Shown here piece after piece: positions 34,725-46,982 of a DNA stretch of 64,000 nucleotides. Source of the stretch: Diaporthe sp. PMI_573. Lineage: Eukaryota > Ascomycota > Sordariomycetes > Diaporthales > Diaporthaceae. The DNA is taken from positions 186,001 to 250,000 of the forward strand of contig JAJTUP010000048.1 of NCBI GenBank assembly GCA_021399435.1, read 5' to 3'. The first letter of the stretch is position 1; every line of letters starts with the position of its first letter. A program made the position numbers and the translations under genes. A model generated the notes under the pieces. The model saw nothing but the letters and a program-made list of their open reading frames with translations, ran no database searches and was not told the origin of the DNA.

Positions 34725-36400
34725 ACAAGGACGCCTTTTACGTCTCTGACGATGGATACATCTGAGCAAAGGAAAGCAGGCAATCTCATTCATGAACATG
34801 AATTCATATACCCACATGGTTCACGTTGGAAGATGTTGGACGCCACTAGTGCGTTCAGTGTTGGCGGATACTGCTGTCTGCTACATTTTAGAAGTATTTA
34901 TTTCCAAGCCATTGAGAATATCGCCCCCTCTTTCGATCAGGTCTCCTAGGCATAGAATGTCTTACGAGACTCACGATGTTAATGAGGCGAGCTCGACTCT
35001 AATGTTAATGGCCTACGGTGAACGCAATCATACAAGAATTCAAGTACATTTCATCAAAGTTAGCTATATACGGCCCTCTGCATACTCTAGGGAGACAGCC
35101 AACTTTGCTCAACTTCTTAACTTTTTTATCAGCCGGGGGGGGGGGGTCGCAGTGAGGTTGTCAGCCGGGGGATCGTAATGAAACATACAGAGGATAAGCA
35201 TAGCTCAGAGTAGCCCAAGATTACAAGAGACTACTCTAGGCAGAGGAGTATTTTAAGTAGAGGGCAGAGAGGAAAGTAGAGAGCAGAGAAGGCAGCAGAG
35301 AGAATAGCGGAAAGCGCAGGCAGCATGGTTATAAATAGTAGCAAACTTATCCTATCCCTATTAAATACTATATAGTTACTAACTATAAGCTGTATATGAT
35401 CAACGGCCTGAGGAGACTTAGCAGGCATCATTTGTGAATCGCGCTTTGAGACTCGATCTGCAAGTGCGTAGAGAATAATTTAGGCTCACGCCAAGCAGAT
35501 CTGGATTTGACGTTCTGCCACGCCGTGCACGCGTCTGCACTTTGCGCATGCCAACAGGCTCCGTTCTGGAGTCCGGCGATCTTTACCTGGTCAGGAAGGT
35601 CGTAACTTGATAAGACGAGGACGTACCCCTCCTTTCCCGATTCGGTGCCAGATTGGGAGCTACAAACAAGTTCGGTACACATTGCACATATTTCCACACC
35701 TAACTCGGACCTCGACCTTCTCGTAACTCCGGCGCACTTCATGATGATCAACAGGCTGCAGATGTATCCCTCAGCAGCCATGGAATACATGTCGTCAGAG
35801 ACACGAGCCATTTGTGCTCCTACGGCTTCTATCGAACAAGAATGTGGCACAGGCAGTGGGTTGCTCCGATCGATGTGATTTGAATGAGGTGCAAGTCCGT
35901 GTGGGGCAGAACCAGCATAATGTAAGTAAGCTTCGGGAGTTCAAGATAAGCTTTCTTGGCATGCTCACAACTCGAGTCCCGTTACTCTTGACCTGTTGTC
36001 ATAGCCCAAGAAGAGCATTCCCGCCGGCCCGTTGCCCAGCTTTGATCTATGCTGACCAGCATATGCCGTGTACATTTGGTACTGGGTCACGGCTGTGGTA
36101 TTGTGATGCAGGGGGAGGGTGGGTGCGACCGGCGTCTCGCCAAGGGCATATAGGCACGGCTTCGTAATTCATCAATATCATGCAGGCACCATGCCGTTAT
36201 CCTAGGGTCCACTTTTGGTGTGGTCCTCCGCATGCCCCGGAGGTAACGAGGCAACTCAGCACCGGACGTTGCATGCGAGTGGACATCTGACCGATTGTGC
36301 AAGTGATCCGCATTATAAGCCGACCCTGCCTCTCCTCCGGAGAAGAAAAGGTTTCCGTGGTTCTATCTTTACCCCTCGCCTTCGTCGCTCTTAAGACAGA
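34725..36400. other. Intergenic with purine-rich stretch
   Basis: No gene supported. A G homopolymer lies near 35135-35146, and 35230-35310 is a purine-rich stretch of imperfect AGAGGGCAGAGAGG-like repeats. An open minus-strand frame of 140 codons at 35428-35850 has many cysteines but no recognised features. Confidence 0.45.
36313..36319 (+). promoter_or_regulatory. TATA-like box of S10 carboxypeptidase gene
   Basis: TTATAAG about 85 bp upstream of the ATG at 36401, followed by a pyrimidine-rich stretch (CCTGCCTCTCCTCC). A reasonable core promoter, by position only. Confidence 0.35.
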
Positions 36401-38167
36401 ATGAGGTTCCTCAACGGTGTGTTCGCGCTAGCTATGGCAAGCCTCCCCACTACCTTTGCCTCGAGTTGGCATGCGCCTGACTCTGTTGGTGCCCGCAGCG
36501 CAAGCAGCGGTGCAAGGGAGATGTTCAAGCGCGAGACCAATGGGATCACCTACAATGTCTACGAGCACGCTGCCACAAATGCTACTCTGGAGATTATCGA
36601 GGACAGCGGTATCTGCGAGACCACTCCAGGGGTGAAGACCTACTCTGGCTACCTCTCGGTCGGGACGAATATGAGCATGTGGTTCTGGTTTTTCGAGGCT
36701 CGTAGCAATGCATCGACAGCTCCACTGGCTCTGTGGCTCAATGGCGGTCCGGGATGTTCATCGATGATCGGCTTGTTCCAGGAACACGGGCCCTGCCACT
36801 TCGTCAATGGCAGTGATGAGCCGAGCCTGAACCCTTACTCTTGGAACACGTACGCGAACATGCTCTACGTGGATCAGCCTATCGGCACGGGGTTTAGCTT
36901 TGGTGACGACGAGGCCACCTCTACTGTCACTGCTGCACCATTCGTTTGGAAATTGATGCAAGCCTTCTTCGAAGCATTTCCCACTTATCAGAGCCGTGAA
37001 TTCGGACTGTGGACAGAAAGCTACGGCGGGCACTACGGCCCTGAATTTGCGGGTATGTGCAGAACGCCGGCCCATGGACGCTGGTGAATCGACTATTCAG
37101 TGGTGAGCTGATAGAACTCCAGAATACTTCCAAAACCAAAACAAGGCTATATCCAACGGCTCGGTTACCGGCGAGGTGATCGGCCTTGTCGCTTTGGGCA
37201 TCAACAACGGGTGGATCGATCCAATCATTCAGGAACAAGCTTATATCGATTTCGCGTACAACAACACCTGGCGTCAGCTCATCAACGACACACAATATGC
37301 CCAGCTTCAGGACGCCTACGAATTACAATGCCTCCCCCTCCTGCAGCAGTTAGTGTCACTTTTCTCTTGCAACGGACCCCCGACTTTCATGTTTTGGAAT
37401 GTTCTAGAATGCACCACTTTAGGATCCGTAGCAGGACTAACGTCACCATTAGGTGTCCCGGCGAGACGGGAACCAACACGGCGTGCTTGAATGCTGATAA
37501 TGCATGCTATCAGTCGGTTGAGGGCGAAGTTGAGAACGGCGCGGTCGACTTTGATGTTTACGACATCCGACAGCCGAGCAACGATCCGTTTCCTCCGGAG
37601 ACATATGTTGCTTACCTGCAGCGGCCAGACATCATGAAAGCTATCGGCGCACAGGTCACCTACGGGGAGTGTCCAGATGAGCCATACTATAAGATAGCAA
37701 ATACTGGTGACGATGCACGGTCGTTTCTTGACACTCTAAGCACGGTGGTGCAATCTGGCATTTCAACCTTGATCTGGGCTGGTGACGCTGGTGAGTCCAG
37801 GCCTGGCGTGTGGTTTGGTCCTTTACTGACCGAAAATCAAACAGACTGGATCTGCAACTATCTCGGCAATGAACGCTCCGTTGATAAGATTGAATACGTC
37901 GACTCAGCGGAGTTCCGAGCAACCGCGCTCCGGGAATATGTGCTGAATGGCACATCTTACGGGCAGTTCAAGACGGTCAGCAACTTGAATTACTGGAGGG
38001 TCTATGCGGCGGGCCATGAAGTTCCTTATTACCGTAAGTGCTCCGACTGCCTTACATCGCGACTACTAGTGGTATTGTAAGCTGACGAGAGTGCTTGTGC
38101 AGAACCCGAGGCCTCCCTCCACGTGTTCAAGCAAATAATGCAGGGGCTGCCTTTAAACTCGCAGTAA
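36401..38167 (+). CDS. Serine carboxypeptidase, S10 family
   Basis: Secreted or vacuolar serine carboxypeptidase that trims residues from peptide C-termini. Exons 36401-37052, 37123-37348, 37453-37790, 37845-38033 and 38103-38167 encode 489 residues. It has a signal peptide (MRFLNGVFALAMASLPTTFA). The substrate-binding motif is LWLNGGPGCSS. The catalytic triad is complete: serine in TESYGGHYGPEFA (the usual GESYAGHY with Thr for Gly and Gly for Ala), aspartate in LIWAGDADWICNYLGN and histidine in YAAGHEVPYYQPE. Several N-glycosylation sequons are present. Intron 2 (37349-37452) is a 104-nt family A introner-like copy; the other introns are ordinary (54-70 nt). It ends 272 bp from the convergent CSC1-like gene. 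Confidence 0.92.
37349..37452 (+). mobile_element. Introner-like intron, family A (S10 carboxypeptidase, intron 2)
   Basis: 104 nt, phase 2, donor GTTAGT, branch GGACTAACG, acceptor ATTAG. HSE-like core GGAATGTTCTAGAATG. Differs from the copy at 9105-9208 at only a few bases, although the host genes are unrelated and 28 kb apart. Confidence 0.93.
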
Positions 38168-38439
38168 ATCCAGGATGTCAAAAGAACCGGCCACAAATGC
38201 AGAAACGTCCCAATTTCAATAACACAAAGCACATGGCCTGACTGTTTGCTGCTGCGGCTGCAGATGTCCAATACCAACTTTATCCGCTGGAGAATGAAGA
38301 AGCCTTCCGCATGAGATCACTGTAGAGTAAATACTTAATAAGGAATACCGGTTTCCCCGAGTATACTGCCATATTCCTGTTTTCGCATTTTATCAATACC
38401 CCATTCCGTGCACTCTCGCCGTGCCTCTTCTCTCCGATT

Positions 38440-41400
38440 TCAATAAGCCTTTGGCTGCTTCCAGACCGGTAAACCTCTCAGGTTCCTCCTTTCAAAATCC
38501 ACTTTGCCCTTGCTGCTAACCCAGGCTCCCTCATCCGTAGCCTCCAGGTTGTCCGCTCTCAGGCTCTCGATCTCCTTCTTGCTTAAACCATAGCCATCTT
38601 CTGGCAGCCATATGAGAGGCGTTTTGCTGGAGAGGCTGGGGTTCTGGTAGGCTTTCCTGATATCCTCCTCACCGTACTCGGGGGTGGGCTCGGTCTCGGC
38701 TCCTGTGCGAGCGAGGAAAGCTCGCATGACTTGATGCGAAGCGTAGATGTGTGGTTCAAGGAACCGTGCGACTGGGGAGATGACCTTCTGTGGCAGATGC
38801 AGTTCTCTGCCGAGACGCTGCACGTGAGATCGCTCGTGCTCGTCTACTCGTGCATCTCCAGCAGCGACGGCCTGCCCTTCCTCTGCGGCAGAGATGAGAG
38901 GATCATGCTCCCCATTCTCAGCGTCAACCATGTCGTCAGGAAAATGGTCCTCCAGCGGGTTCAGATACCGATTTGTCAAGATGTTGTATACAATGGTTGC
39001 GAAGAATAAGATAGCAAGCATAATTGCAGGACCCTTGGCCTTCCGCAGGCCGAAAAGCCCAATCAAACACAACTCACCGATGTATATACCCGCCTACAGC
39101 ATTCAGAGTAAGCTACCAAATGACCATAGGAGTAGTTTCATACAAATTGGGGTAAAGGAGAGGGTTACAATGTGGCTGTAGCATGTTTCAAAGCCAGCAG
39201 CGCAACAAATTCTTTGAGGCACAAGACATAGGTGGGAGAAGTTTCTTCTTGGAAGGGTTAAGATTGTATCCAAAAGCTGCTTACCAGTATCTGCTGTAGT
39301 GCGCGTGTATAGCACTTCCCCTTAGTCTCGATTTTCGGCTGCACCATGAACAATAAAGTATACCGGTAGCTGAAATAGAAGAGGGAAAGTCCCACAGCTG
39401 CAAAGCCCAGAACAAGTGGTGATATGCAGCTGTAAGCCAGGGCGATGATTACAAAATTTGTAAACTTCGGGTAGACTTTACCCCATGCAATTCCTTTGAG
39501 ACCGGCATACTGGTTGTACTTATCCCGTGGTGTTTTGTAGATGAAGATTTCGAAGAAAAGGTACCGTAGGAGGTCCGACCAATTCATGATGTTCTTCACA
39601 GACGCTGTGGCTTCATCAGCATATATAACCCTGGAAATCGAACAGGCCTGGACCGGCCAGAGGAGCACTGCAGGTTACTATGTCGGTCAATTCTATCTCA
39701 AAGACACGACCTCTAAGCAATACGCTCTACAGGAGGTCGATGTCTCTTGAGCACATGAACTGCCAAGGTAACTCAAAGTGCTCATCAACTGGGTCTTGGT
39801 TTCCTAAATCAGGTGAAACACAGGGGAATACGAACAGGCGAGGCCCTGGAGTATGAAATAAGTCAGGTAGAAGTTTGATGATTTCGGAAGATTGTCAGCG
39901 AGTAGCTGCGGAACATGGTGTGGGTTACTAATGACTGTCGGGATGAATGCGGTGGCCGATGAAGAGAGAGCGGTGACCAGGAACACCTGGATAATCTGGA
40001 ATGTATAGTACCAGGCCTGAACCTGTAGCTCGGCCGTGACTACGGTAGGTTGTCCCGAGGCTCTGGCAACATCTGGTTCAAGCGTGGCGTCAACGAAGCG
40101 CTCCAAACAATGTGGTTGCGAGCTAGTAGGAGGGGAAGAAGTCGTCCTGTGTTTTACTTACGTCGCATGAGGTTCGGCAAGTAAGACGCAAACTGGCTCG
40201 TGAGAAAAGGAGGCAGAAACCCTGTGAGAAGCCCCAGGAGAGAGTCTGGAAGGTTGTTGATCCACGAAAGCCATGAGACGTTGTCCGCGAGGTAATTCAC
40301 GTTTGATATCTGCAGCATTCAGAGTCAGCTATCAGAGCACCAAGGGAGTCGTTTCACACGACAAATAAGGGGAGTATGGGCCACAGTGTGGCCATAGCAT
40401 ATCTCAAACCGCCAGCGTAATAAGTCCTTTGAGACACAGGCCACAGATGGGAGAGATTTCTTCTTGAAGGAGCTAAGATTGTATCCAAAAGCTGCTTACG
40501 GTGCCAATGATGGCCGTTGGGATGGACCAGAAGACGATGAGAAGCGCTATCAGCAGGTTTGCCACGGACTTCTTGGACAGCCGTTCGGCCTGTGGCATCG
40601 CAAGATTGCGCCATATTATTTCGTTCGGAAGAACGCCAATGAGTCGCGACTGGATGGCAAGGCTGGGAGGCACAGGAAGGCGAGATTGGGATTCGCCCCG
40701 ATAAGCTCGTTGTGCGGCAGACTGGGTGGCGTATTCAACAAATATTGCACATCGATTGTGACTATTTGTGCTTTCAGCCGAGTAGGACTCCCGTTTCTCC
40801 GCGACTTTCTGCAATGCTTCTTTGACCTCATTGCGCAGGTGTTGGATAAGATCAGCTGCGTTGCCGGTGAGATAGTGCTGTCGCTCACGTGGGCGCGCAC
40901 TCTCGATTGCAGCATCATCTGAACTTCCTTCGGCATCTAAGCCCTCTCTTTGGCGAGTTTTGGCGATCTTTTTGCTGGCCTGTCTAAGGTACGCGACTTC
41001 AGCGAATTCTAGTCTCACCGTCTTGTCATCCCTCGACTCGACCTCGTCGTCAAGCGACTTGGTCTTTTTGACGATCCACTGATGTCTTGCCTCACTGCCA
41101 AAGTTCTGCTGTGGGCCAGAGGCCTCCCTGGGCGGGTCGAGATAAAGCACGGTCCGTGACGAGAGTCGGGACGCGTTCGCTCGAGCGAGATACTACTCCC
41201 GGTTAATCACCCGCTATGGAGTCTATAGTGATGCATTCTGGAACATTTCAAAACACGAAGGAAGGGGCACTGTACAGGGAGAAGAGCTGTGCTTACCCAG
41301 GCTTGGCGGAGCCCAACGAGCCAAATCCGCTCTCTAGCAATGACCAGCATGACAAACCCGAAGAAGACCCAAGCCACGACGGCATGAGCATAAAGTCTGT

Positions 41401-42047
41401 CCTTTTGACGCACATTGCCGAAGCCAAGCCGATCAAGCTGTGACGCATCCCCTCCGCCGGTCGCATTCACGGGGAAGAGGATGGTCCAGGTGATGACTGC
41501 CCCAACGAAACAGACGTAAACGGATGTCTTGAGAAAACGGAGGTACAAATATGCATCAAGGGAGGAATGCTCAAGAACGAATTTGTCGTCAAGCTGCCTG
41601 ATTGTTCGGATCCATTCGAAGCGTCCAAGGCTTGATACGGGTGTGCGATCCCTGCCCAAAAGTCAGCGGTGCAGGCAGGAGTTGGGGGCCGAACAAGGTG
41701 AGATGGCTAGAGGTACTTTTCAGGAATGACGTCGATGTAGGTTCTTGGTGAGTATATCCTCCGAAGCGGCCGCTTGATGAGGACAAACACCGAGAGGAGG
41801 AGGAGTGCGCTGATCAAAGATGGGATAAAGGCAGCCAAGATGGCAGGCAGAGACGCTGACTGATTCGACTGCGGGATTGTCAGTGAGGTCAGTTGACCAA
41901 AGAAGGGGCGTGTGCATGTTGGGTGGGCAGAGCTTGAAGGCCAGGGTATAGTCTGCTCACATCACTGCCGACCGTCTCGTTGCTCGAGGTGGCGGGTGGT
42001 GAGGGGTGTGTGTCCCACGCGGGACCGAAGACATGCTGAGAATTCAT
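38440..42047 (-). CDS. CSC1/OSCA-like calcium-permeable channel (DUF221 family)
   Basis: Membrane channel of the CSC1/OSCA (RSN1-7TM) family, linked in other eukaryotes to osmotic or mechanical gating of cation flow. Eight exons (41961-42047, 41717-41868, 41297-41651, 40500-41192, 40162-40309, 39836-40072, 39285-39604, 38440-39093) encode 881 residues. Landmarks: RIYSPRTYIDVIPEK, FEWIRTIRQLDDKFVLEHSS then LDAYLYLRFLK, a cytoplasmic domain starting SRTVLYLDPP, IFVEYATQSAAQRA, LPNEIIWRNLAM, LPKSSNFYLTYFILQGLAS, YAGLKGIAWGKVYPKFTN and a long polar C-terminal tail. Three of seven introns are introner-like (one A, two B); the intron at 39605-39835 is long (231 nt) but unrelated. A start 18 codons upstream is possible. 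Confidence 0.9.
39094..39284 (-). mobile_element. Introner-like intron, family B (CSC1-like gene, intron 7)
   Basis: 191 nt, phase 0. Begins GTAAGCAGCTTTTGGATAC, ends TACTCTGAATGCTGTAG. The internal palindrome has decayed (GCCACATTGTAACCC). Confidence 0.88.
40310..40499 (-). mobile_element. Introner-like intron, family B (CSC1-like gene, intron 4)
   Basis: 190 nt, phase 0. Begins GTAAGCAGCTTTTGGATAC, ends CTGACTCTGAATGCTGCAG. Palindrome GGCCACACTGTGGCC intact. Very similar to 53192-53378. Confidence 0.9.
41193..41296 (-). mobile_element. Introner-like intron, family A (CSC1-like gene, intron 3)
   Basis: 104 nt, phase 0, donor GTAAGC, branch GTGATTAACC, acceptor GAGTAG. The HSE-like core is slightly changed (TGAAATGTTCCAGAATG). 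Confidence 0.88.
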
Positions 42048-42625
42048 CTCCAGTATCGCCAGATGCAGTCGACTGCAGTCGACCCTGAGAGGCCAGATCA
42101 CTACAGATGGGATGGTATGATCGGGATTATAGGTCCAGCGGGCTGTAGAGGCGGCTGTTGTCTGTCGCGGTCAGCAAGCAAGCAAGGTTGGGGCTGGGGC
42201 TTCAATAGCTTTGTCGCAAATATTGCATTTGTGGCGCAAAGGGTCTGCACCCCTAACCCTGTCGACGTCGTCCTCCCAGGGGGCTGGGCCCAAGACTTCC
42301 GACGGGTGCACTCTATAACTCTATCCCATCACGTCTTTATCCAACTCTTATCGGTGATTATATGTACAAGTAACGAGTGGTCAAGGTGTGAGCATGTCAC
42401 ATGAGGCAACCCAAGCGCTATGTTGTATTCTTCTAGACGAGTGGTGGACCTCGCAAGTTGTGACGAGAGATGTTCCATCTCGACCCTGCATTACCCGCAT
42501 GCAGTGCTGGGCTCTACCTATCTACACAGGACCCCCTGTTCTTCCGTGTATTCCAAGCCCCATCATGGGTGGCATGAGGGAGCAGGGCACTATATCCCAA
42601 GGGGCTAACAGCCAGCTGTGGCAAC
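42048..42625. other. Upstream region of CSC1-like gene
   Basis: 578 bp between two minus-strand genes. It holds the CSC1-like promoter and the 3' end of the unknown gene. A short palindrome CAGTCGACTGCAGTCGAC lies near 42066. No gene seen. Confidence 0.5.
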
Positions 42626-43342
42626 TTAATACCAAGTCGGGGTCACAGACCAATGGCGTAACATTGTGGTAACAGCGTTGTTCCACTCGAATTCGAAGCA
42701 CTGAGCCAGCTGGTCTGCCTCTTCTGGAGAAGGCTCGCGCCCACCCCACATTTCCGGCCTCATAGCTTCTATGGCAGCATACGTAGCTACAAGGTTGCTG
42801 GTGGCCCGCTGTTAGCAAATGCAGTCAAGCCGGACAAACATGGGGTGATCTCGGCGGGAACCTCGAATCTAAACGGCGGCGGGATTGATCAACTCACTCG
42901 TTGACAATCTTTTGGAGGCAGAGCCAGGCCATGTTCCAGCTGCGATTGCTTTCCGGATCACTGCGCACTCTCATCTGCGCGTCCGTCACGATATCCCCGC
43001 AGAATGGGTAGCTCCTCGTCAGCCCTCTCAATTCAGTGAGGAATTGGTTGCTGCTGACATAGTAGCTCCATGCCTCCGTCATTGGGCCTTGGAATGCCAC
43101 AGCATCACTCTCATCACATGTCGCTGCTATCCGCTCGACTCTCACGAGTTCGGTAAGAGTGTTGACACTGTGAGACTGGAGTGACTCGATTATTCGCCGT
43201 ATAGGCCGCTGAGATGGCGACGATGTTTTTTAGCGGCTGTTTTCTGCTATGGGGAAAGGCGGATGGGAGTAGTGCGCCGTACCTGAGCCCCCCTTTCCTT
43301 CTTGTGGCCGTGGGATGAGCGACCTGGGCGTGAAGAGGACAT
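42626..43342 (-). CDS. Unknown 180-residue protein
   Basis: Three exons (43283-43342, 42898-43208, 42626-42797) join in frame to 180 residues; each exon alone is too small to stand out. The first 20 residues are basic and serine-rich (MSSSRPGRSSHGHKKERGAQ). The rest reads as a helical, soluble protein: RRIIESLQSHSVNTLTELVR, a region with AWSYYVSSNQFLTELRGLTR, and a conserved-looking C-terminus PEMWGGREPSPEEADQLAQC followed by FEFEWNNAVTTMLRHW. No signal peptide or membrane segment is visible. I do not recognise the family. The introns (74 and 100 nt) have standard donors and are not introner-like. The model rests on splice signals and frame only. Confidence 0.5.
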
Positions 43343-46300
43343 GTTTCTGGCAGACTCTCCGCCTCTCCGTATTTCAGTTCTCGTGACCAAAGCTAGGGGC
43401 TGTAGGGTTCTGTAGGTTCTTTGAGCAGTTGAAGATCTGGAAAAGAATTCAATCGGGTTGCTTATTCAGACAGCTGTTGGTGAGTATCAGTTTTCGTCTG
43501 GAGGACAGTCTTATATCTGGCACAGTTCGCTGCGCTGTTTGTATGCGACGTTTCCGAGCACCGTCACCGCTAGGGTTCACGTTCGCGGCTCCTCCGGTGT
43601 CTGCCTGCCTGTGCACCTCGAGATCATCCCGGATGACCTATGATGACAACGTGAGCGTTGATGAGGCTTTCCCGACGTAGGTACGTGGCTGGGGGCCGGT
43701 ATATGCAATGGACACCGGTGAGCGCCGACATACACAGCCAATGGGTTGAACATATATGTCATACTTGGTAGCTGTATTTAGTGTTGCCATCTGCAAGTCA
43801 ACATCCCAAACAGGTTAAGCAGACAGGTGGAATTTGTACCCAACATTAGAACAAGTTTCTAAACAAGAGAGAAGTATTTCGGGCTTGAACGCTGCTTGAG
43901 GAGTGGGGCGCCATGCCCACATGTACACATATGCAGCGAAATAACCTGATCATACGGGCCAGACTGCTACTTATCAAGACTATCGAGGACTGCCGGTCGC
44001 AGGATCCGGGCTGGAAGACAGTCACGCGAAGCCCTCGATCTCCCAAAACACTCGCAAAGCTGAAAACCGAGCCGATACCTTAGAGACCAATCTGTGCGGC
44101 TGAAGTCCGGACTTGGTGTGGCGGCTCATGCCTGGGTTGAGGCTCAGCCGGCGTGTTTACGACCGGAGCTGCCAGCTTTGACAAGCCCACTGGTTGGTCC
44201 CTGAGCGACTTGGTATTCCAAAACAGCTGAAACGTGGGCCATCGCTTGTGCCCAAAAATGAGCGCCTTTCCAAAGGGTAAAAGGCTGTGTACGCACAAGC
44301 ACGCAATGAGTGAGAAATTGGCAGGATTCAAGGTGCTCACTTGAGCGTTTTATGGGGACGGAAGGGAATGGGGAAAGCGACTGTTTCTTGAGGAACGCTT
44401 GCCCGAAAGCCGTGTACAGTCCTGGTCAAACACAAAACAATATAACATATGTAGGGTGAACAAATCTACCTTCAACGGAGTACACAGAGCAATTCTTGTG
44501 TGTCGAATATTCTCAAACCCGCTACATAGGTACCCGGAGTTGTAAGGAATGAAATTGCTAGTGACAAGACTGGCTGGGTTGAACGCACAGGGAAACAGGA
44601 CGCACCAAAACTGTTAGCAATGCAAAGCATTTTCCAGATCTAACTTAGCATCGACAAATCTTGCCCTCCCAAGGGTCGCTCCGTTCCAAAGTGGGGCAAA
44701 TAATACGTTGGCCTTGAACAACGCATCCCGCGCTTCTATAAGAGCCACGACGGATGTTTCATTGGTCGAGAACATGATTATGAGACGGATATATTTTGGG
44801 ATTGTGTTTAGTAATGAAATGGCGGTATAGTCCTTGTCATCCCAGTACAGCAGCCAGCCCTATAGGGCTGCAGGAGCCCGCATGAAACCTGCATAAGGAT
44901 GCATACTTTCAGCTAGCGCCGCCAGCCAAGTGTTCCGAGCTCTCGGATTACACCCAGCAGACGGTTGAGGAGCAGAGCCAAGGCTTTGCGGGTGCTCTGT
45001 GAGATGGTGCTTATTGGTCTCGGAGGCTCGACTGGCTCGTGACATCCCGGAGTGGCCGCCTGAACGGCCCCTAGATCTGGTTGATGAGATTTTAGTTTGT
45101 GTCAGGGCCTCCGGTCTCCGACTACGTAACTCGTCATTCATCCTAGACCTCCTCGCTCAAATGATAGCAATCCTACGGTGACATTCAACGCATGAGTGAT
45201 TGCGTCAACATGTCCGCGTGACTAGGCTGCCTCCGATTCCAAGACTCCCGAGTTCCTTGCAAGAGAGGAATACAGTCCGCCCTCTTGCAAATGACTGCTC
45301 GACAGCGAGTTTGACAATAACTATCTCATCGATTCTCCGTCGATACACCCACCCACATGCAGGCCTCACTACCGTGGTCATCAATAGGGGCAACTTGAAA
45401 CTTCCCCATCAATACCAGAAACGCATTGAGCACTGTGAATAGACACGCCTAGGGACCAGCAAACACAGAATAGTGATTAGAACAAGCCCGGGGTGCCAGT
45501 TGAGCCTCACAGCCACTGTCACCCAACGCCTGTGGATCCGCGCACACCAACTTCTCTTTCGTAGGGCTGACATTCCAGACCCGGGCGATTCCGGGGCCCG
45601 AAGGACACATTCGATCTATACCATGCTGCACGTTTACACGAGGCGGTTTCCGGGATAGGCAGTAAACTCCTCCGACATTGAATGTCTACAGGGCGCCGGT
45701 GATTGTTCATCGGCTGCCATGCCTTACTCCCTGCCCCCCTGCCCCCCTGCCCCCCTGCACGGACAAAAGTTTCCACGCCTTCTACACTAGAACAGCCTCA
45801 AAAAGCTAGGAAGGGGCTGAGCAGCGGGTAGGGCTGAAGCACACGAGAGATACACTGCCCCTGCCAAGGTCGATCACATCAATGGGCTCCAGGCAATGCC
45901 TACCTGGGTGATCGGCAACGTACCAACGTCTGGACAGGAAGGGGACACCTTTCACCGCTTCCCCCAAAACAGCCCCCGGCCCAGCTGTATACTCACTCCG
46001 GTTGCTGCACATCTTCAGCGGGTGCCTACTTCTCACCGCCTTCATTGTCCTCAACATTTCTGTCCGGCCCCGGGGCGAGTGAGGAGCTGACGACTGACAA
46101 CAGCTTGACGAGAAACCCCGAATGATACGCTACGCGCGTCCATAACTTGCCCTTCTTTCTCCCACCTGCGAAGAGTCGACCTGTGAATAACTTATAAAGT
46201 ATATTTCCGCATCGTGTACCTGTCATCAACCAAGAAAGACTCGAGATGTGACGTCAACACTCAAGGCAGCAAGATGAGACTTTAACCACTCGCTTAGCGC

Positions 46301-46982
46301 TCTCTCAAACCTTCTTTCCGCGGGATGTAGCGTCTACAACAACGGCAGGTAAAGCAAGTCAGTTGTTGTCGGTTAGGAGTGGAAAGCTCAGAGCGATGTC
46401 CCGTGCCCCGGATCAAGTACTGAACCCACAGAGGTAGGCGCAGTCAGTCCAGAAGTGGTTCAAAATACAGTTGGCACACGCAGAAGCAGCTACCAATGCG
46501 TTGTGCATTGGCTACCCTACATCGTGACAACAGTGTTTCATTAGCAGTTGAGATTGAACAGATATCTGTGCCCAGGTAGCCAGGGGGCAGGGATCGAGCT
46601 ACTTGGGTCCGGCGGTCCGGCCCAGCCACAGAGGCCCACGGCGAATACTTGGTGAAACATGGAAGACATGGCTTGCGGAAAGCCCAGTACAGTCCATGTA
46701 CCGTCCTCAGTGCGTTCAGTTGTTTTCCGACTACAGGAGTGCAAGGTTAGAATGTGCTTCAACCCCTCGTGCTGGCTCAAAAACACCTGTATACCGAAAA
46801 TGTCTCTGCCACAAGCTACATGTCCCTGCTAAAATATCGACACGCCACGCTATTTCCAGATCGGCCGTGAAGTGATCAAAAGATCAAAGCGCTCTATAGC
46901 CTATCGTATATCGTCGTTGGTATATGTTCAGAAGCCAGCCATCCCCTTGCAGATCTGATCATAATGACTGGGTATCAATTTG
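43343..46982. other. Large intergenic region, no supported gene
   Basis: About 3.6 kb with only short frames on both strands. None has a recognised motif or splice-consistent neighbours. Includes a small 8-bp tandem repeat at 45731-45759. Confidence 0.45.
45731..45759. repeat. Short tandem repeat, CTGCCCCC
   Basis: About 3.5 direct copies of the 8-bp unit CTGCCCCC. Not in a coding region that I can support. Confidence 0.8.

Noticed and set aside
35428..35850. 140-codon cysteine-containing minus-strand frame
   Set aside because: No signal peptide, no known cysteine spacing, and no flanking exons; could be real but I cannot support it.
39605..39835. Long 231-nt intron of the CSC1-like gene as another introner
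   Set aside because: Neither end matches family A or B and it has no internal similarity to them.
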